In this document: positions 25,248 through 34,221 of the stretch, one piece after another | Position numbering within the stretch: position 1 is the stretch's first letter | How the letters are laid out: every line of letters begins with the position of its first letter | Source: Candidatus Cryptobacteroides onthequi | Lineage (GTDB): Bacteria > Bacteroidota > Bacteroidia > Bacteroidales > UBA932 | NCBI GenBank assembly: GCA_018066125.1 | Contig: JAGHSA010000056.1 | Location: forward strand, 1 to 53,466 | Direction of reading: 5' to 3' | Length of the DNA: 53,466 bases | Notes under the pieces: generated by a model | What the model was told of the DNA's origin: nothing | Seen by the model: only the letters and a program-made list of their open reading frames with translations | Databases searched by the model: none | Program-made: the position numbers and the translations under genes

Positions 25248-26591
25248 ATGCAATCTCGGAGAGAATTCATAAAAACGAGTATATTCGGAGCTGCGGCCCT
25301 CTCAATGAGAGGGCTGTATTGCCCTGGCCTTTCAGCACGCAGCTACGCTTCAATTGCAGGGGCAAATGACAGGATATGTGTGGCTGCTGTCGGGGTAAAT
25401 GCACGTGGTGGTGCCGTGGCAAATACATTTGCCGGGCGAAGGGGATGTGAGGTCTCGCATGTATGCGACGTCGACAGCCGGGCTTTAAGCAGATGCCGCG
25501 GTATACTTGCAGACAAGCAGGGTTTCTCTCCCAGAATAGAGAAGGATTTCCGAAAAGTCCTGTTGGACAAGGACGTGGACGCTGTGATGATAGCAACTCC
25601 AGATCATTGGCATGTGCCGGCATCCATTATGTCTATGCAGGCGGGAAAACATGTGTACTGTGAGAAACCGGCGAGCTACGCTCCCAGAGAGGGCGAGCTC
25701 CTGATTGAGGCTGTCAGAAAGTATGACAGGGTGTATGAGATCGGTCTCCAGAGACGATCATGGACGAACGTTCTCGAGGGCATCCAAGCAATCCGTGACG
25801 GTGTCGTAGGCAACATCCATTTCGGGCGTGGATGGTACACCAACAATCGCCCGTCCATCGGTTTTGGGAAGGAAGTTCCTAATCCTGAATGGCTTGACTG
25901 GGATCTTTGGCAAGGTCCTTCTCCGCATGTGCCGTATAAGGATAATTATGTGCATTATAACTGGCACTGGTTCTATAGATGGGGAGGAGGAGAGGCGACA
26001 AACAATGGTACCCATATGGTGGATATCCTCAGATGGGGCATGGAACTCGACTATCCGACCTCTGTCAATTCTATGGGAGGACGTTATTATTATCAGGATG
26101 ATCAGGAGACACCTGACACTCAGGTAATCAATCTGTCATTTCCCGGGGGAAAGATGATCTCATATGAGGGCCGCAGCTGCAATCCGATGACCAGTGACAG
26201 CAACTCTGTAGGAGTGATGTTCTTTGGTGATAAAGGCAGTATCCTCATCACCGGCAGCAACGGATATCAGATATTTGACCTGAACAACCAGATTGTCAGG
26301 AAGAAATACAGTGACATTCCTATCGATCCTCGCAACAAGGTCAATCCTTCTGAAGGGCTGGATGCTCTGCATGTGGATAATTTCCTCAATGCCATCCGAG
26401 GTACCGCGAAGGTGAACTGCTCTGCTGAGGATGGTCACAAGAGCACTCTGCTGATGCAGCTTGGTATGATTTCGCATCGTGTGGGTCACAATCTCAATAT
26501 AAATCCCCAAAATGGTCATGTCCTTAGTGACAGAAAAGCAATGAAATTGTGGAGCTGCGAGTACGCTCCCGGTTACGAAGTCAAGATATGA
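25248..26591 (+). CDS. Tat-exported Gfo/Idh/MocA oxidoreductase 5
   Basis: The 447-aa product has the twin-arginine signal MQSRREFIKTSIFGAAAL. ATG at 25248 is preferred over the GTG at 25236, which would overlap the susD stop codon. It is a paralogue of oxidoreductase 4: ICVAAVGVNARGGAVANTF, DHWHVPA, EKP (Lys140), HYNWHWFYRWGGGEATNNGTH and VDILRWGM align with the same segments there. Two related but distinct enzymes in one operon suggest two sugar units or two steps, for example oxidation and later reduction. Its TGA overlaps the ATG of the lyase gene that follows (ATGA), so enzyme and lyase are made together. Confidence 0.87.
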   Translation: MQSRREFIKTSIFGAAALSMRGLYCPGLSARSYASIAGANDRICVAAVGVNARGGAVANTFAGRRGCEVSHVCDVDSRALSRCRGILADKQGFSPRIEKDFRKVLLDKDVDAVMIATPDHWHVPASIMSMQAGKHVYCEKPASYAPREGELLIEAVRKYDRVYEIGLQRRSWTNVLEGIQAIRDGVVGNIHFGRGWYTNNRPSIGFGKEVPNPEWLDWDLWQGPSPHVPYKDNYVHYNWHWFYRWGGGEATNNGTHMVDILRWGMELDYPTSVNSMGGRYYYQDDQETPDTQVINLSFPGGKMISYEGRSCNPMTSDSNSVGVMFFGDKGSILITGSNGYQIFDLNNQIVRKKYSDIPIDPRNKVNPSEGLDALHVDNFLNAIRGTAKVNCSAEDGHKSTLLMQLGMISHRVGHNLNINPQNGHVLSDRKAMKLWSCEYAPGYEVKI

Positions 26592-29500
26592 TAAAACGAT
26601 TCCGTCTTCTTTTTGCCGTGGTCCTGCTTTTTTTCCCGGCGATGATGTTCTCTCAAGAACTGACAGTTCGTCCTGAAGATTGTCCGGGAGAATCAATATC
26701 GGATAAGATTCAATATGCGTTGGACAAGATATCAGCAAAAGGAGGCGGGACAATTCTGTTTCACGACACCCCGGTATATCATATTGACCGTGCCATCGCT
26801 CTGCCGTCCCATACAAGGATGGTGATTGACAACTGTAAAATCAAGCTCGTGGATCATGTCTTTGACAATATTATCCGTTCAGCAAATATCATCCCTGATG
26901 AGGATCATCCATTTGAGTACGCTGCGAGGCTTGAGGAGGCTCATGATATAAGTATCGTCGGCGAAGGGGATGCGGTTGTCGAGGGCGCGGATGACTTCTA
27001 TGCCGATATCAACCCCAGGACAGGCAAATATGAGAAATGGGTCGGTGACTTCTGGGGATGGCGGAATTTTTCTATCCTCATGTCATATGTCCATGGCTTC
27101 AGAATAACAGGAATAACTCTCCAGAAGACTCATAGCTGGGGTATGGTTCTTACAAATGGATGTACCGATGGCCTTGTTTCCGACATCACACTCCATACGA
27201 CAGTGAAAAATGGCGATGGTATCAGTATCATTCAGGGTGGGTCCGATATCATTATTCAGAATGTGAGCGGGGAGACTTCCGATGATTCGATAGTCCTCGC
27301 AGCATTCGATGAGACACGTTGGAGCAACCCTAAATATATCTATCCCTTGCTTCCTGTGAGGTACTCAGACTATTCTTATGGGGCAGATATCCATGATGTT
27401 ACTATACGAAACGTTCATGTATCCGGCGTGTATCATGATATCATCTTCCTTCCATCGCGCCCGCAGATTTACAATGTGTGGTGTCAGAATATCAGTGATG
27501 GAGACAAAGGCGGCAAGAATGTTGTTGTCCGCTTTTACGGGAACGGTCAGTATGGCAAGGGATTCAAGCCTGGCAATGTCCATCATATCTACCTTGATGG
27601 CATTGTTTCGAACTATGCGCGCGCTGCGGTGGAGAAACTTGCTCCCGTATTCGACTCCCGTTTTGATAATTTGATCCAGAATAATGCAAAGGGAGTTGTC
27701 GTATCGGAACCGGAACCTCCTGCTACGGATCGGAATCCGGACATCAGGCTGTCTTACAGATTCCCAAAAAAGGGTTTATACAGGATCTATGCTGATGTCA
27801 AAAGGCTTGATGAACATGATTTGCGTCCAGGTGAACCGGTACCTGAAAGAAAAATCGTGATGCAGCTCAATAATAGCCGTCCTACAGCGAGGATTGTGTC
27901 CGACCTCGATCATCACACAGGCCATTGGCTGGGGAATTTCAATCTCCGTCGCAAGAATGAGATAAAGATATGGCTTCCGGAGCAGATATCTTTTGACTCG
28001 CTGCGCATTGTCCCATACGAAGATGTCAAAACTCCAGATGCCGTTCGTAAGTACAAGCCCGAGTCGGTACCTCCCTCTGCCCATCCGAGATTGTGGGTGA
28101 CACCGCAGTCTCTCGCTCAGGTTCGTTCGAGGCTTGAAACTGGAGAGAATGCGAGATATTGGAAGCTGGTCGAGTCAAAGGCTCTGCAGGTATATCCATA
28201 CCACGTAAATACTCTTGTTGAAGAGTATTACAATGCAGAGCTGGAGGATGTGATTATCACAAAAGCCTTTTACAGCCTCATGACCGGCAACAGGTCTATA
28301 GGTCAGGAAAGTGTCCGTCTCCTCAGAGATTATTTCAGTGTTCTCGAGTATGGAAATGTTAGGAGAGGTGACATCACGAGGCAGATAGGCGCGAGCATTC
28401 TGACGGCTGCATTGGTATATGATTGGTGTCATGATCTGGTTTCTCCGTCAGACCGTGACCTGTTCTACAGCAAGTCCATGGACCTGGCACGCATTATGGA
28501 AGTCGGATGGCCGCCATACCGTGACAACGTAGTCAATGGCCATGCGAGCGAAGCTCAGGTGAACAGGGATCTGCTGGCCATGTCAATTGCTTTTTACGAG
28601 AATGACAAGGAAGCATATCGCCTGGTTTCATATCAGATGGAACAGATAATCCGGATGCGTGACTTCGAGTATCAGTCTCCAAGGCACAATCAGGGATATG
28701 ACTATGGCATTTTCAGGCATGGTTGGGAAATGCGGGCGGCATGGATATTCAAAAGGATGCTCGGCAGAGCCATGTTCTCCGACAATATCAGTGCCCTGTG
28801 TGACTATTGGATGCACATGCGTTTGCCTGGTGGTGACAGACTCGCTGATGGTGATCGCTTTCCGGGAGATTACAAAATGGCAGCCGAGACTCTTCTCCTC
28901 GATTACTCATATTCAGAAAATCCATTTCTGAAGACACTTTTCGGAATGCTTGGGGGCTTTGAATGCATGGAAAAGAACCCCATCCTGTTCCTGCTTGTCA
29001 ATGATCCTTCTCTGAAGCCTGAACCTCTTACCGGATTGCCGAAAGCCATCGATTATGGCGATGTCCTTGGGGGACAGACCTGCAGGACTGGATGGGATCT
29101 TTCAGCAGACAGCAGAGATGTCGTATATGATATCAGGGGGGGAGGGTTTCATTTCGGGAATCATCAGCACTGTGATGCCGGATCATTTCAATTGTTTTGT
29201 GGCGGTCGTATCATTACCAATGTAGGCATCTACTATGCTTATGGATCCCCTTATGACTTCAATTACAACAAGCGCTCTGTCTCTCACAATTCTGTCTTGA
29301 TATTTGATCCGGATGAAGCGCTGGTCGGCAGGTCGCTAAAAAATGACGGAGGAAGCCGGTTCAACCAGATCACTCCGTCCAGTCCTGAGCACACGGTCTC
29401 AGATCCGGTGTTTGCCTATGGGAAAGTACTGGCTGTCGCAGCAGAAGAGACGGATGCTCCGCATTATTGGTTCAAGGCAGATCTTACAGATGCGTATACG

Positions 29501-30199
29501 TCCAAAGTCAGGAGTTATACCAGAAGCAGCTGCTTTCTCAATATGGAGAGAGATGATGTGCCGGCGGTCATCATCATCGATGACGTCTTGTCACTATCCG
29601 GACCGTTCAAGACATTCTGGAAGGTAAATACGCTATGTGAGCCGGAGATGACGGATCATGGCGTCTGTCTGGCCGCTTATGGGGGGAAATCCAATACGCG
29701 TGCCTACGTCACGGCGCTGATGCCATCGGCTGAAGATATGATAACCGAAGTGTCAAGGATCAGAGATTCTTCCAATATTCTAGGCCCGCAGTATCAGATC
29801 CGATATCCACGTCCTGAGGCTGATGCCTTCCAATATGTCGAGAGTGCCCAGGAGCAGTCATTGCACCATCGATATGTCAATATGATCCAGGTTACACGTG
29901 ATGGATACAAGCCTTTGGATGCAAATTGTGTAAAAACCGGCAATTCGCTTCTGGTGGAGGTCGGCGACAGGTTTGTGCTCCTTTCTGGTGACGGGAGACT
30001 CCGCTCAGACTCCGTGTCATTCGAAATCCGGCAGGGGGAGGGAAAACAAGTCTTTGTGACCGATATCGCATCTGGCAGCTGGATGCTCATCCGGGATGGT
30101 GTGGTCGACAGGAAAGTCGTTGTTGAAGACAGGAATAATTCAGCGTCAGTCTTTTGTGTCCCGGGATCATACGAGTTGCGTATATCCACATCAGACTAG
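26588..30199 (+). CDS. Two-enzyme fusion: GH28-like beta-helix plus heparinase II/III-like lyase
   Basis: The 1203-aa exported product has a signal peptide ending near MMFSQ. Residues about 30-380 form a right-handed beta-helix of the pectinase kind. NGDGI and SDDSIVLAA recall the GH28 catalytic NTDG and GDDC segments, but the GH28 GHG and RIK motifs were not found. A beta-sandwich-like linker follows (about 400-490). From about 500 comes an alpha/alpha-toroid typical of heparinase II/III and alginate lyases, with RHNQGYDYG (His700), then HQHCDAGSFQLFCGGR (His859, His861, Asp863) at the start of the C-terminal beta-sheet domain. Such lyases cut uronic acid-containing chains. The start at 26588 overlaps the preceding stop codon. 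It is the last gene of the susCD operon. One or both halves may be active. Confidence 0.85.
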   Translation: MIKRFRLLFAVVLLFFPAMMFSQELTVRPEDCPGESISDKIQYALDKISAKGGGTILFHDTPVYHIDRAIALPSHTRMVIDNCKIKLVDHVFDNIIRSANIIPDEDHPFEYAARLEEAHDISIVGEGDAVVEGADDFYADINPRTGKYEKWVGDFWGWRNFSILMSYVHGFRITGITLQKTHSWGMVLTNGCTDGLVSDITLHTTVKNGDGISIIQGGSDIIIQNVSGETSDDSIVLAAFDETRWSNPKYIYPLLPVRYSDYSYGADIHDVTIRNVHVSGVYHDIIFLPSRPQIYNVWCQNISDGDKGGKNVVVRFYGNGQYGKGFKPGNVHHIYLDGIVSNYARAAVEKLAPVFDSRFDNLIQNNAKGVVVSEPEPPATDRNPDIRLSYRFPKKGLYRIYADVKRLDEHDLRPGEPVPERKIVMQLNNSRPTARIVSDLDHHTGHWLGNFNLRRKNEIKIWLPEQISFDSLRIVPYEDVKTPDAVRKYKPESVPPSAHPRLWVTPQSLAQVRSRLETGENARYWKLVESKALQVYPYHVNTLVEEYYNAELEDVIITKAFYSLMTGNRSIGQESVRLLRDYFSVLEYGNVRRGDITRQIGASILTAALVYDWCHDLVSPSDRDLFYSKSMDLARIMEVGWPPYRDNVVNGHASEAQVNRDLLAMSIAFYENDKEAYRLVSYQMEQIIRMRDFEYQSPRHNQGYDYGIFRHGWEMRAAWIFKRMLGRAMFSDNISALCDYWMHMRLPGGDRLADGDRFPGDYKMAAETLLLDYSYSENPFLKTLFGMLGGFECMEKNPILFLLVNDPSLKPEPLTGLPKAIDYGDVLGGQTCRTGWDLSADSRDVVYDIRGGGFHFGNHQHCDAGSFQLFCGGRIITNVGIYYAYGSPYDFNYNKRSVSHNSVLIFDPDEALVGRSLKNDGGSRFNQITPSSPEHTVSDPVFAYGKVLAVAAEETDAPHYWFKADLTDAYTSKVRSYTRSSCFLNMERDDVPAVIIIDDVLSLSGPFKTFWKVNTLCEPEMTDHGVCLAAYGGKSNTRAYVTALMPSAEDMITEVSRIRDSSNILGPQYQIRYPRPEADAFQYVESAQEQSLHHRYVNMIQVTRDGYKPLDANCVKTGNSLLVEVGDRFVLLSGDGRLRSDSVSFEIRQGEGKQVFVTDIASGSWMLIRDGVVDRKVVVEDRNNSASVFCVPGSYELRISTSD

Positions 30200-30281
30200 G
30201 AAACTCGCCGGCTCAACAGGCCGTATTCTTTGAGAAATACTCCAGAAACCTTAAATTTGGGAATTTGGAAGTATTTTGCCC

Positions 30282-32027
30282 ATGAAAGCTGTCGTATCAC
30301 GGTTATTGATTGTGAGCTTGATGCTCATTGCCATGCCTTTCTCTCTGAAGTCAGGTATTCGTCCTGACTTGTCGCCTGAGTCAGGCGCTGTCGTACAGCC
30401 CCGCAGGGTCATCCTGAGGATGCCTGACGTCGATATCGAGGCGGTTTCTGCTGCGGCGGATCAGTTTATATCGGCTTCTCTGCCGTTTGTGTTCGAGCGC
30501 GTCGTGAGGCCGGATGACAGTCCCAGGATGAAGGAACTCCTCGCCAGGATGCAGTGGAAGAACTGCCAGCTGGTGGAGAGCCTGACCGTACCGGAGAGCG
30601 TGGAGGTGGTGGACATCTGCCCGGGCATGGAGGCCGAGCTCATCAGGATGGCCGTGGACAGCGCCTGGGATGTGCGTGTTCCGAAGGACTGGGGCAGAAT
30701 CATACGCGAAGAGACTCGTACGGACTCTTTCAAGACCTACTACGTCAGCAATGAAGGCGATGACAGTGCGGACGGACTCTCGCCTGAGAGCGCATGGAAG
30801 ACGCTGGACAAGGTCAACAACGCGGCCTTAGGCTTTGGTGACAAGGTGCTCTTCCGCTCAGGTGACATATTCCGCGGCGGCTTGGAGCCTATGTCAGGAA
30901 GAGAAGGTGCTCCTATCATGTACGGACGCTATGGCAGGGGAGTGAAGCCTGTGATCGAGCCATCATACGATGCCAGCTCCGAGGGGGACTGGGAGAAGGT
31001 CGGAGACAGGCTCTGGCGCTGTGAGAAGCCGTCCGAATTTGAGCTTGCCAACGTTATCTTCAATCATGGCCGCAAAGGCTGCGCGTGGAAGGAGGACCGT
31101 CTCGACCAGCTCGAAGGCCGTGACCTGCATTTCACATGGGTGAAGGAGGAGAAGGCCATCTATATGGTCAGCGACTCCAACCCTGCAAGCCGTTTCCGTT
31201 CCATCGAGATCGCCGAGAAGAGGCACATCATCAATGAGGGTGGGTGCCATGATGTCTGCTACGAGGGACTGTGGCTGCGTTATGGCGGTGCACATGGCAT
31301 AGGCGGTAGCGAGGTCAGGCGCATCTCCATCAAGGATTGTGATATCTGCTGGATAGGCGGAAGCACCTTATATATCGACAATGACGGCCGCGGCGTGCGC
31401 TACGGCAACGGTATAGAGTTATGGAGCCTTGCTCAGGATGTCCTGGTGGAGGGATGCCGTGTGTGGGAGTGCTGGGACGCTGGTCTCACCAACCAGTCCA
31501 ACGAGAACGGAGTTTGCCAGAAGAACATCATATACCGCTCAAATAAGATCTGGAACTGCGAGTATTCCTTTGAATATTGGCAGCAGGGCGACAATGCCAG
31601 CACAGTGAATGTGGTGTTTGAGGACAATGTGTGCCTCAATGCCGGCAAGGGATGGGGCCACACCCGCCGCTGGAATCCAAATGCCGGCCATCTCATGTTC
31701 TATGACACTACCGCCGAGACGGAGGGATTTGTGGTCAGGAACAATATATTCCGCAACACGGAAGACTGCGGCATCAGGCTCTTTAACGCATGGTATCCTT
31801 CCATCCTCATGGAGGGCAATCGATGGGTCATTCGCCGCAACTTGCTCTGCCGCTACCACGGACGCCCTACTTCGGACCTCATTAACAAGTATCCGGACCA
31901 CCTGGATGCCACGCATGACGACAATGAGGCTGAGATTCAGGGTCAGACGGCCGAGGATCCTATGGTGTTTGGCGCAGGCCGCAAGGAACTCAGGCGCTTC
32001 CGCGAGAGGTTCGGTTTCGACAGGTAG
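30282..32027 (+). CDS. Exported right-handed beta-helix protein, pectate-lyase-like
   Basis: The 581-aa product has an N-terminal signal (RLLIVSLMLIAMPFSLKSG). After about 130 residues of unknown type comes YYVSNEGDDSADGLSPESAW, the usual start of secreted right-handed beta-helix proteins in this phylum. Repeated Asn/Gly-rich turns follow (IIYRSNKIWNCEYSFEYW, VVFEDNVCLNAGKGWG, FVVRNNIFRNTEDCGIRLF), the ladder pattern of parallel beta-helices. It probably binds or cleaves a polysaccharide; the catalytic residues cannot be assigned. The start at ATG 30282 is used; a TTG two codons upstream is less likely. It follows the lyase fusion after 82 nt and reads more GC-rich than the operon before it, so it may be a separate unit. 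Confidence 0.78.
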   Translation: MKAVVSRLLIVSLMLIAMPFSLKSGIRPDLSPESGAVVQPRRVILRMPDVDIEAVSAAADQFISASLPFVFERVVRPDDSPRMKELLARMQWKNCQLVESLTVPESVEVVDICPGMEAELIRMAVDSAWDVRVPKDWGRIIREETRTDSFKTYYVSNEGDDSADGLSPESAWKTLDKVNNAALGFGDKVLFRSGDIFRGGLEPMSGREGAPIMYGRYGRGVKPVIEPSYDASSEGDWEKVGDRLWRCEKPSEFELANVIFNHGRKGCAWKEDRLDQLEGRDLHFTWVKEEKAIYMVSDSNPASRFRSIEIAEKRHIINEGGCHDVCYEGLWLRYGGAHGIGGSEVRRISIKDCDICWIGGSTLYIDNDGRGVRYGNGIELWSLAQDVLVEGCRVWECWDAGLTNQSNENGVCQKNIIYRSNKIWNCEYSFEYWQQGDNASTVNVVFEDNVCLNAGKGWGHTRRWNPNAGHLMFYDTTAETEGFVVRNNIFRNTEDCGIRLFNAWYPSILMEGNRWVIRRNLLCRYHGRPTSDLINKYPDHLDATHDDNEAEIQGQTAEDPMVFGAGRKELRRFRERFGFDR

Positions 32028-32050
32028 GCTCTGGCTGATCTTTCTGGATG

Positions 32051-34081
32051 TCAGAGAATGAAAAGGAATCTTGCGCCTCCGGTGTAGGAGGTGTCTAGCA
32101 TGACCCTGCCACCGAGCTTGGACGCGATGGTGCTGCAGATGTTGAGGCCTAGGCCTGCTCCCTGCTTGAACGCGTCAAGTTTTGTGAAGCGCTCGAAGAT
32201 GTTATCAGCCATCTCGACAGGTACGCCTGTGCCTGTGTCTGTGACAGAGAATGTCACCTTGCCCGGATTTTCGGTAGTCGAGCAGTGGACATGGATTTCT
32301 CCGCTTTCGGTGTGCTTGCAGGCATTGGTCAGGAAATTGATGATCACCTGCTGCACCCTGCGGGCGTCGGTGCTGATCATGAAGCTGTCTTCGACTTCCG
32401 TCGTGAATCTCATCTCGACTCCGTCAGGGGTCCTGTACTCGACGGTCTTGATGGCATTGAGGCACATCTCGTTGCATGAGGCATCCTCGATCTGAATCTT
32501 GTAATTGCCGTTTTCTGCGTCTCCGATATCCAGGATGTCGTCGATGAGCATGGTGAGCATCTTGGAGCTGTTCTTGATGTAGCCTGAGTACTGTGCCTTC
32601 TCTTCATCGGTGTTGAAGCCGTCGGGCATGCCCAGCAGCTGCGAGAATCCCATGATGGCATTGAGCGGTGTCCTGATCTCGTGGCTCATGTTCTGAACGA
32701 ACTGTGTCTTGATCTTGTCTGATTTCTCTGCCCTTTCCTTGGCTTCAAGGAGCTCTGCGTTGGTCTTTTCGAGGGTCTTGCGGTATTTCCTGACCTTGAG
32801 ATAGCGGGATATGTAGAATGCAGTCGCCAGGAGGAATGCCAATACGGAGATGTAGCTCAGTGTCTTGTAGTATCTCTGACGGAGCAGCTGTCTGTCTCTC
32901 GCACTGATTTCCACAAGAGTCGAGAGTTCTTCATCCATGTCGGAAATCTCATCGCTGAACTGCTCCTCATGGGTTTTCGCCTTGGTGTCATAGTATCTCT
33001 TCTGGAACTCAAAGGCTTTTTCCCAGTCGCCCATGAGCATGTAGACCATGGTTTTCGCGTAGTTGATGTTCTCTTCGTCTCCGATTTCCCCGCAGAGTGC
33101 CAGTGCCTTTGAGTATTCTTTCCTCAGGGCAGTCTCATAGACCTTGAATAACGCTTCAAAGAACCCGATTGAGACGGATGTGTTCGATTCGAGTGCACGG
33201 AACGCTGCGGCATACTCCCTGAACTTGTCATAATTGCCGAGTCCGAAGTGGCATAGGGCGGCGCAGGCATAGGCGTCACTGTCCGGGAAGGCTGTAGACA
33301 GTGACCGCATGCTGTATTCCAGGGCGTTGTCATAATCCTTGATCTCCAGATAGTTGAATGCTATGAGACTGTACAGCTGTGATGCAGCTATCACTCTGCT
33401 TTCTCCCTTTCCCTTGATGAAGTCCACAGCTTTCTGGTAGTTCAGAGTGGATCTGGAGATGTCTCCCATCTGCCAGAAGATGACGCCGAGAGCATAGTTT
33501 CCGAAATAAAGCCCGAACTCGTTGTCCAGCCGGTGTCCTTCGTCTATGATGTTGCGTGCCATCTCCAGGGCTTTGCGCTTCTCATTGCTGTTGATATAGA
33601 ATGAGACGACGTTGGTCATCTCGCTGAAATAGCAATAGTAATACTCGCACTCACGCGCATACTTCCTGGCATCGAGGCTGTTCTTGAAGAAAGAGGCTGA
33701 ATCCGCCTTGTTGAATGCATGGTGGCATCTGAGCTCGGATGCGAAGAAATGGTATGGGAGTTCTCCGGTCTCATCGCCCAGGATGTCAAGCGTGTCGGCA
33801 AATGCCACGACCCATTCCTGATCGAAATTGGAGGTCGCCGCCTCATATCTCTTCCCGATGTCTTCAGGTGTGCTTCTCCAGAACGTGAGATAGCTGTCGG
33901 TGTCATCAAGATATTCATCGCCGAACTCCGTCGGAAGTTCCTCTTCCCTTGGCTCAACGGCGGGCCCTGACGGCATCGTGCCGGCAGACGCGATGAGGGG
34001 CACGGCCATTGCGATGGCAATGGCTGCGGTCAGTGCGGCATATATGCATCGGCGCGATAGCAGCATCGGGGAGTTTTTCAC
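32051..34081 (-). CDS. TPR-containing sensor histidine kinase
   Basis: The 676-aa inner-membrane kinase has an N-terminal signal, a long periplasmic helical region with TPR-like repeats (about 90-390), and one membrane helix near 405-422 (YISVLAFLLATAFYISRYL). A coiled linker leads to the HisKA domain with FVQNMSHEIRTPLNAIMGF (His467), then HATPase_c motifs INFLTNACKHT, DTGTGVP and GAGLGLNICSTIASKLGG. There is no receiver or DNA-binding domain, so the partner regulator must be elsewhere. The start is GTG at 34081 (ATG at 34066 is an alternative). It converges on the beta-helix gene with a 23-nt gap and diverges from rlmN. The signal sensed is unknown; control of the neighbouring locus is possible but unproven. 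Confidence 0.88.
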   Translation of the reverse strand: MKNSPMLLSRRCIYAALTAAIAIAMAVPLIASAGTMPSGPAVEPREEELPTEFGDEYLDDTDSYLTFWRSTPEDIGKRYEAATSNFDQEWVVAFADTLDILGDETGELPYHFFASELRCHHAFNKADSASFFKNSLDARKYARECEYYYCYFSEMTNVVSFYINSNEKRKALEMARNIIDEGHRLDNEFGLYFGNYALGVIFWQMGDISRSTLNYQKAVDFIKGKGESRVIAASQLYSLIAFNYLEIKDYDNALEYSMRSLSTAFPDSDAYACAALCHFGLGNYDKFREYAAAFRALESNTSVSIGFFEALFKVYETALRKEYSKALALCGEIGDEENINYAKTMVYMLMGDWEKAFEFQKRYYDTKAKTHEEQFSDEISDMDEELSTLVEISARDRQLLRQRYYKTLSYISVLAFLLATAFYISRYLKVRKYRKTLEKTNAELLEAKERAEKSDKIKTQFVQNMSHEIRTPLNAIMGFSQLLGMPDGFNTDEEKAQYSGYIKNSSKMLTMLIDDILDIGDAENGNYKIQIEDASCNEMCLNAIKTVEYRTPDGVEMRFTTEVEDSFMISTDARRVQQVIINFLTNACKHTESGEIHVHCSTTENPGKVTFSVTDTGTGVPVEMADNIFERFTKLDAFKQGAGLGLNICSTIASKLGGRVMLDTSYTGGARFLFIL

Positions 34082-34209
34082 GAATGATAAAGGTATGCAT
34101 TAATAAATACACATTTCACAAAAGAAGAAAAAAGTGTAATTGTGGCTTTTTGAATCACATGGGGCATACTATGATGCAGGGCTCTGGGAGCATATTGCGA
34201 CAAAATTAT

Positions 34210-34217
34210 TATTTTTG
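34210..34217 (+). promoter_or_regulatory. -7 element of rlmN
   Basis: TATTTTTG matches TAnnTTTG exactly but ends only four bases before the rlmN start codon at 34222. With the usual start point a few bases beyond the element, the message would begin at or next to the ATG. No clear -33 element is at the normal spacing. Confidence 0.4.
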
Positions 34218-34221
34218 TGAC

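Noticed and set aside
30200-30281. Promoter or terminator between the lyase fusion and the beta-helix gene
   Set aside because: GTATTTTG near 30271 is one base short of the -7 consensus and only a few bases from the start codon, and the small inverted repeat after 30199 lacks a T-run.
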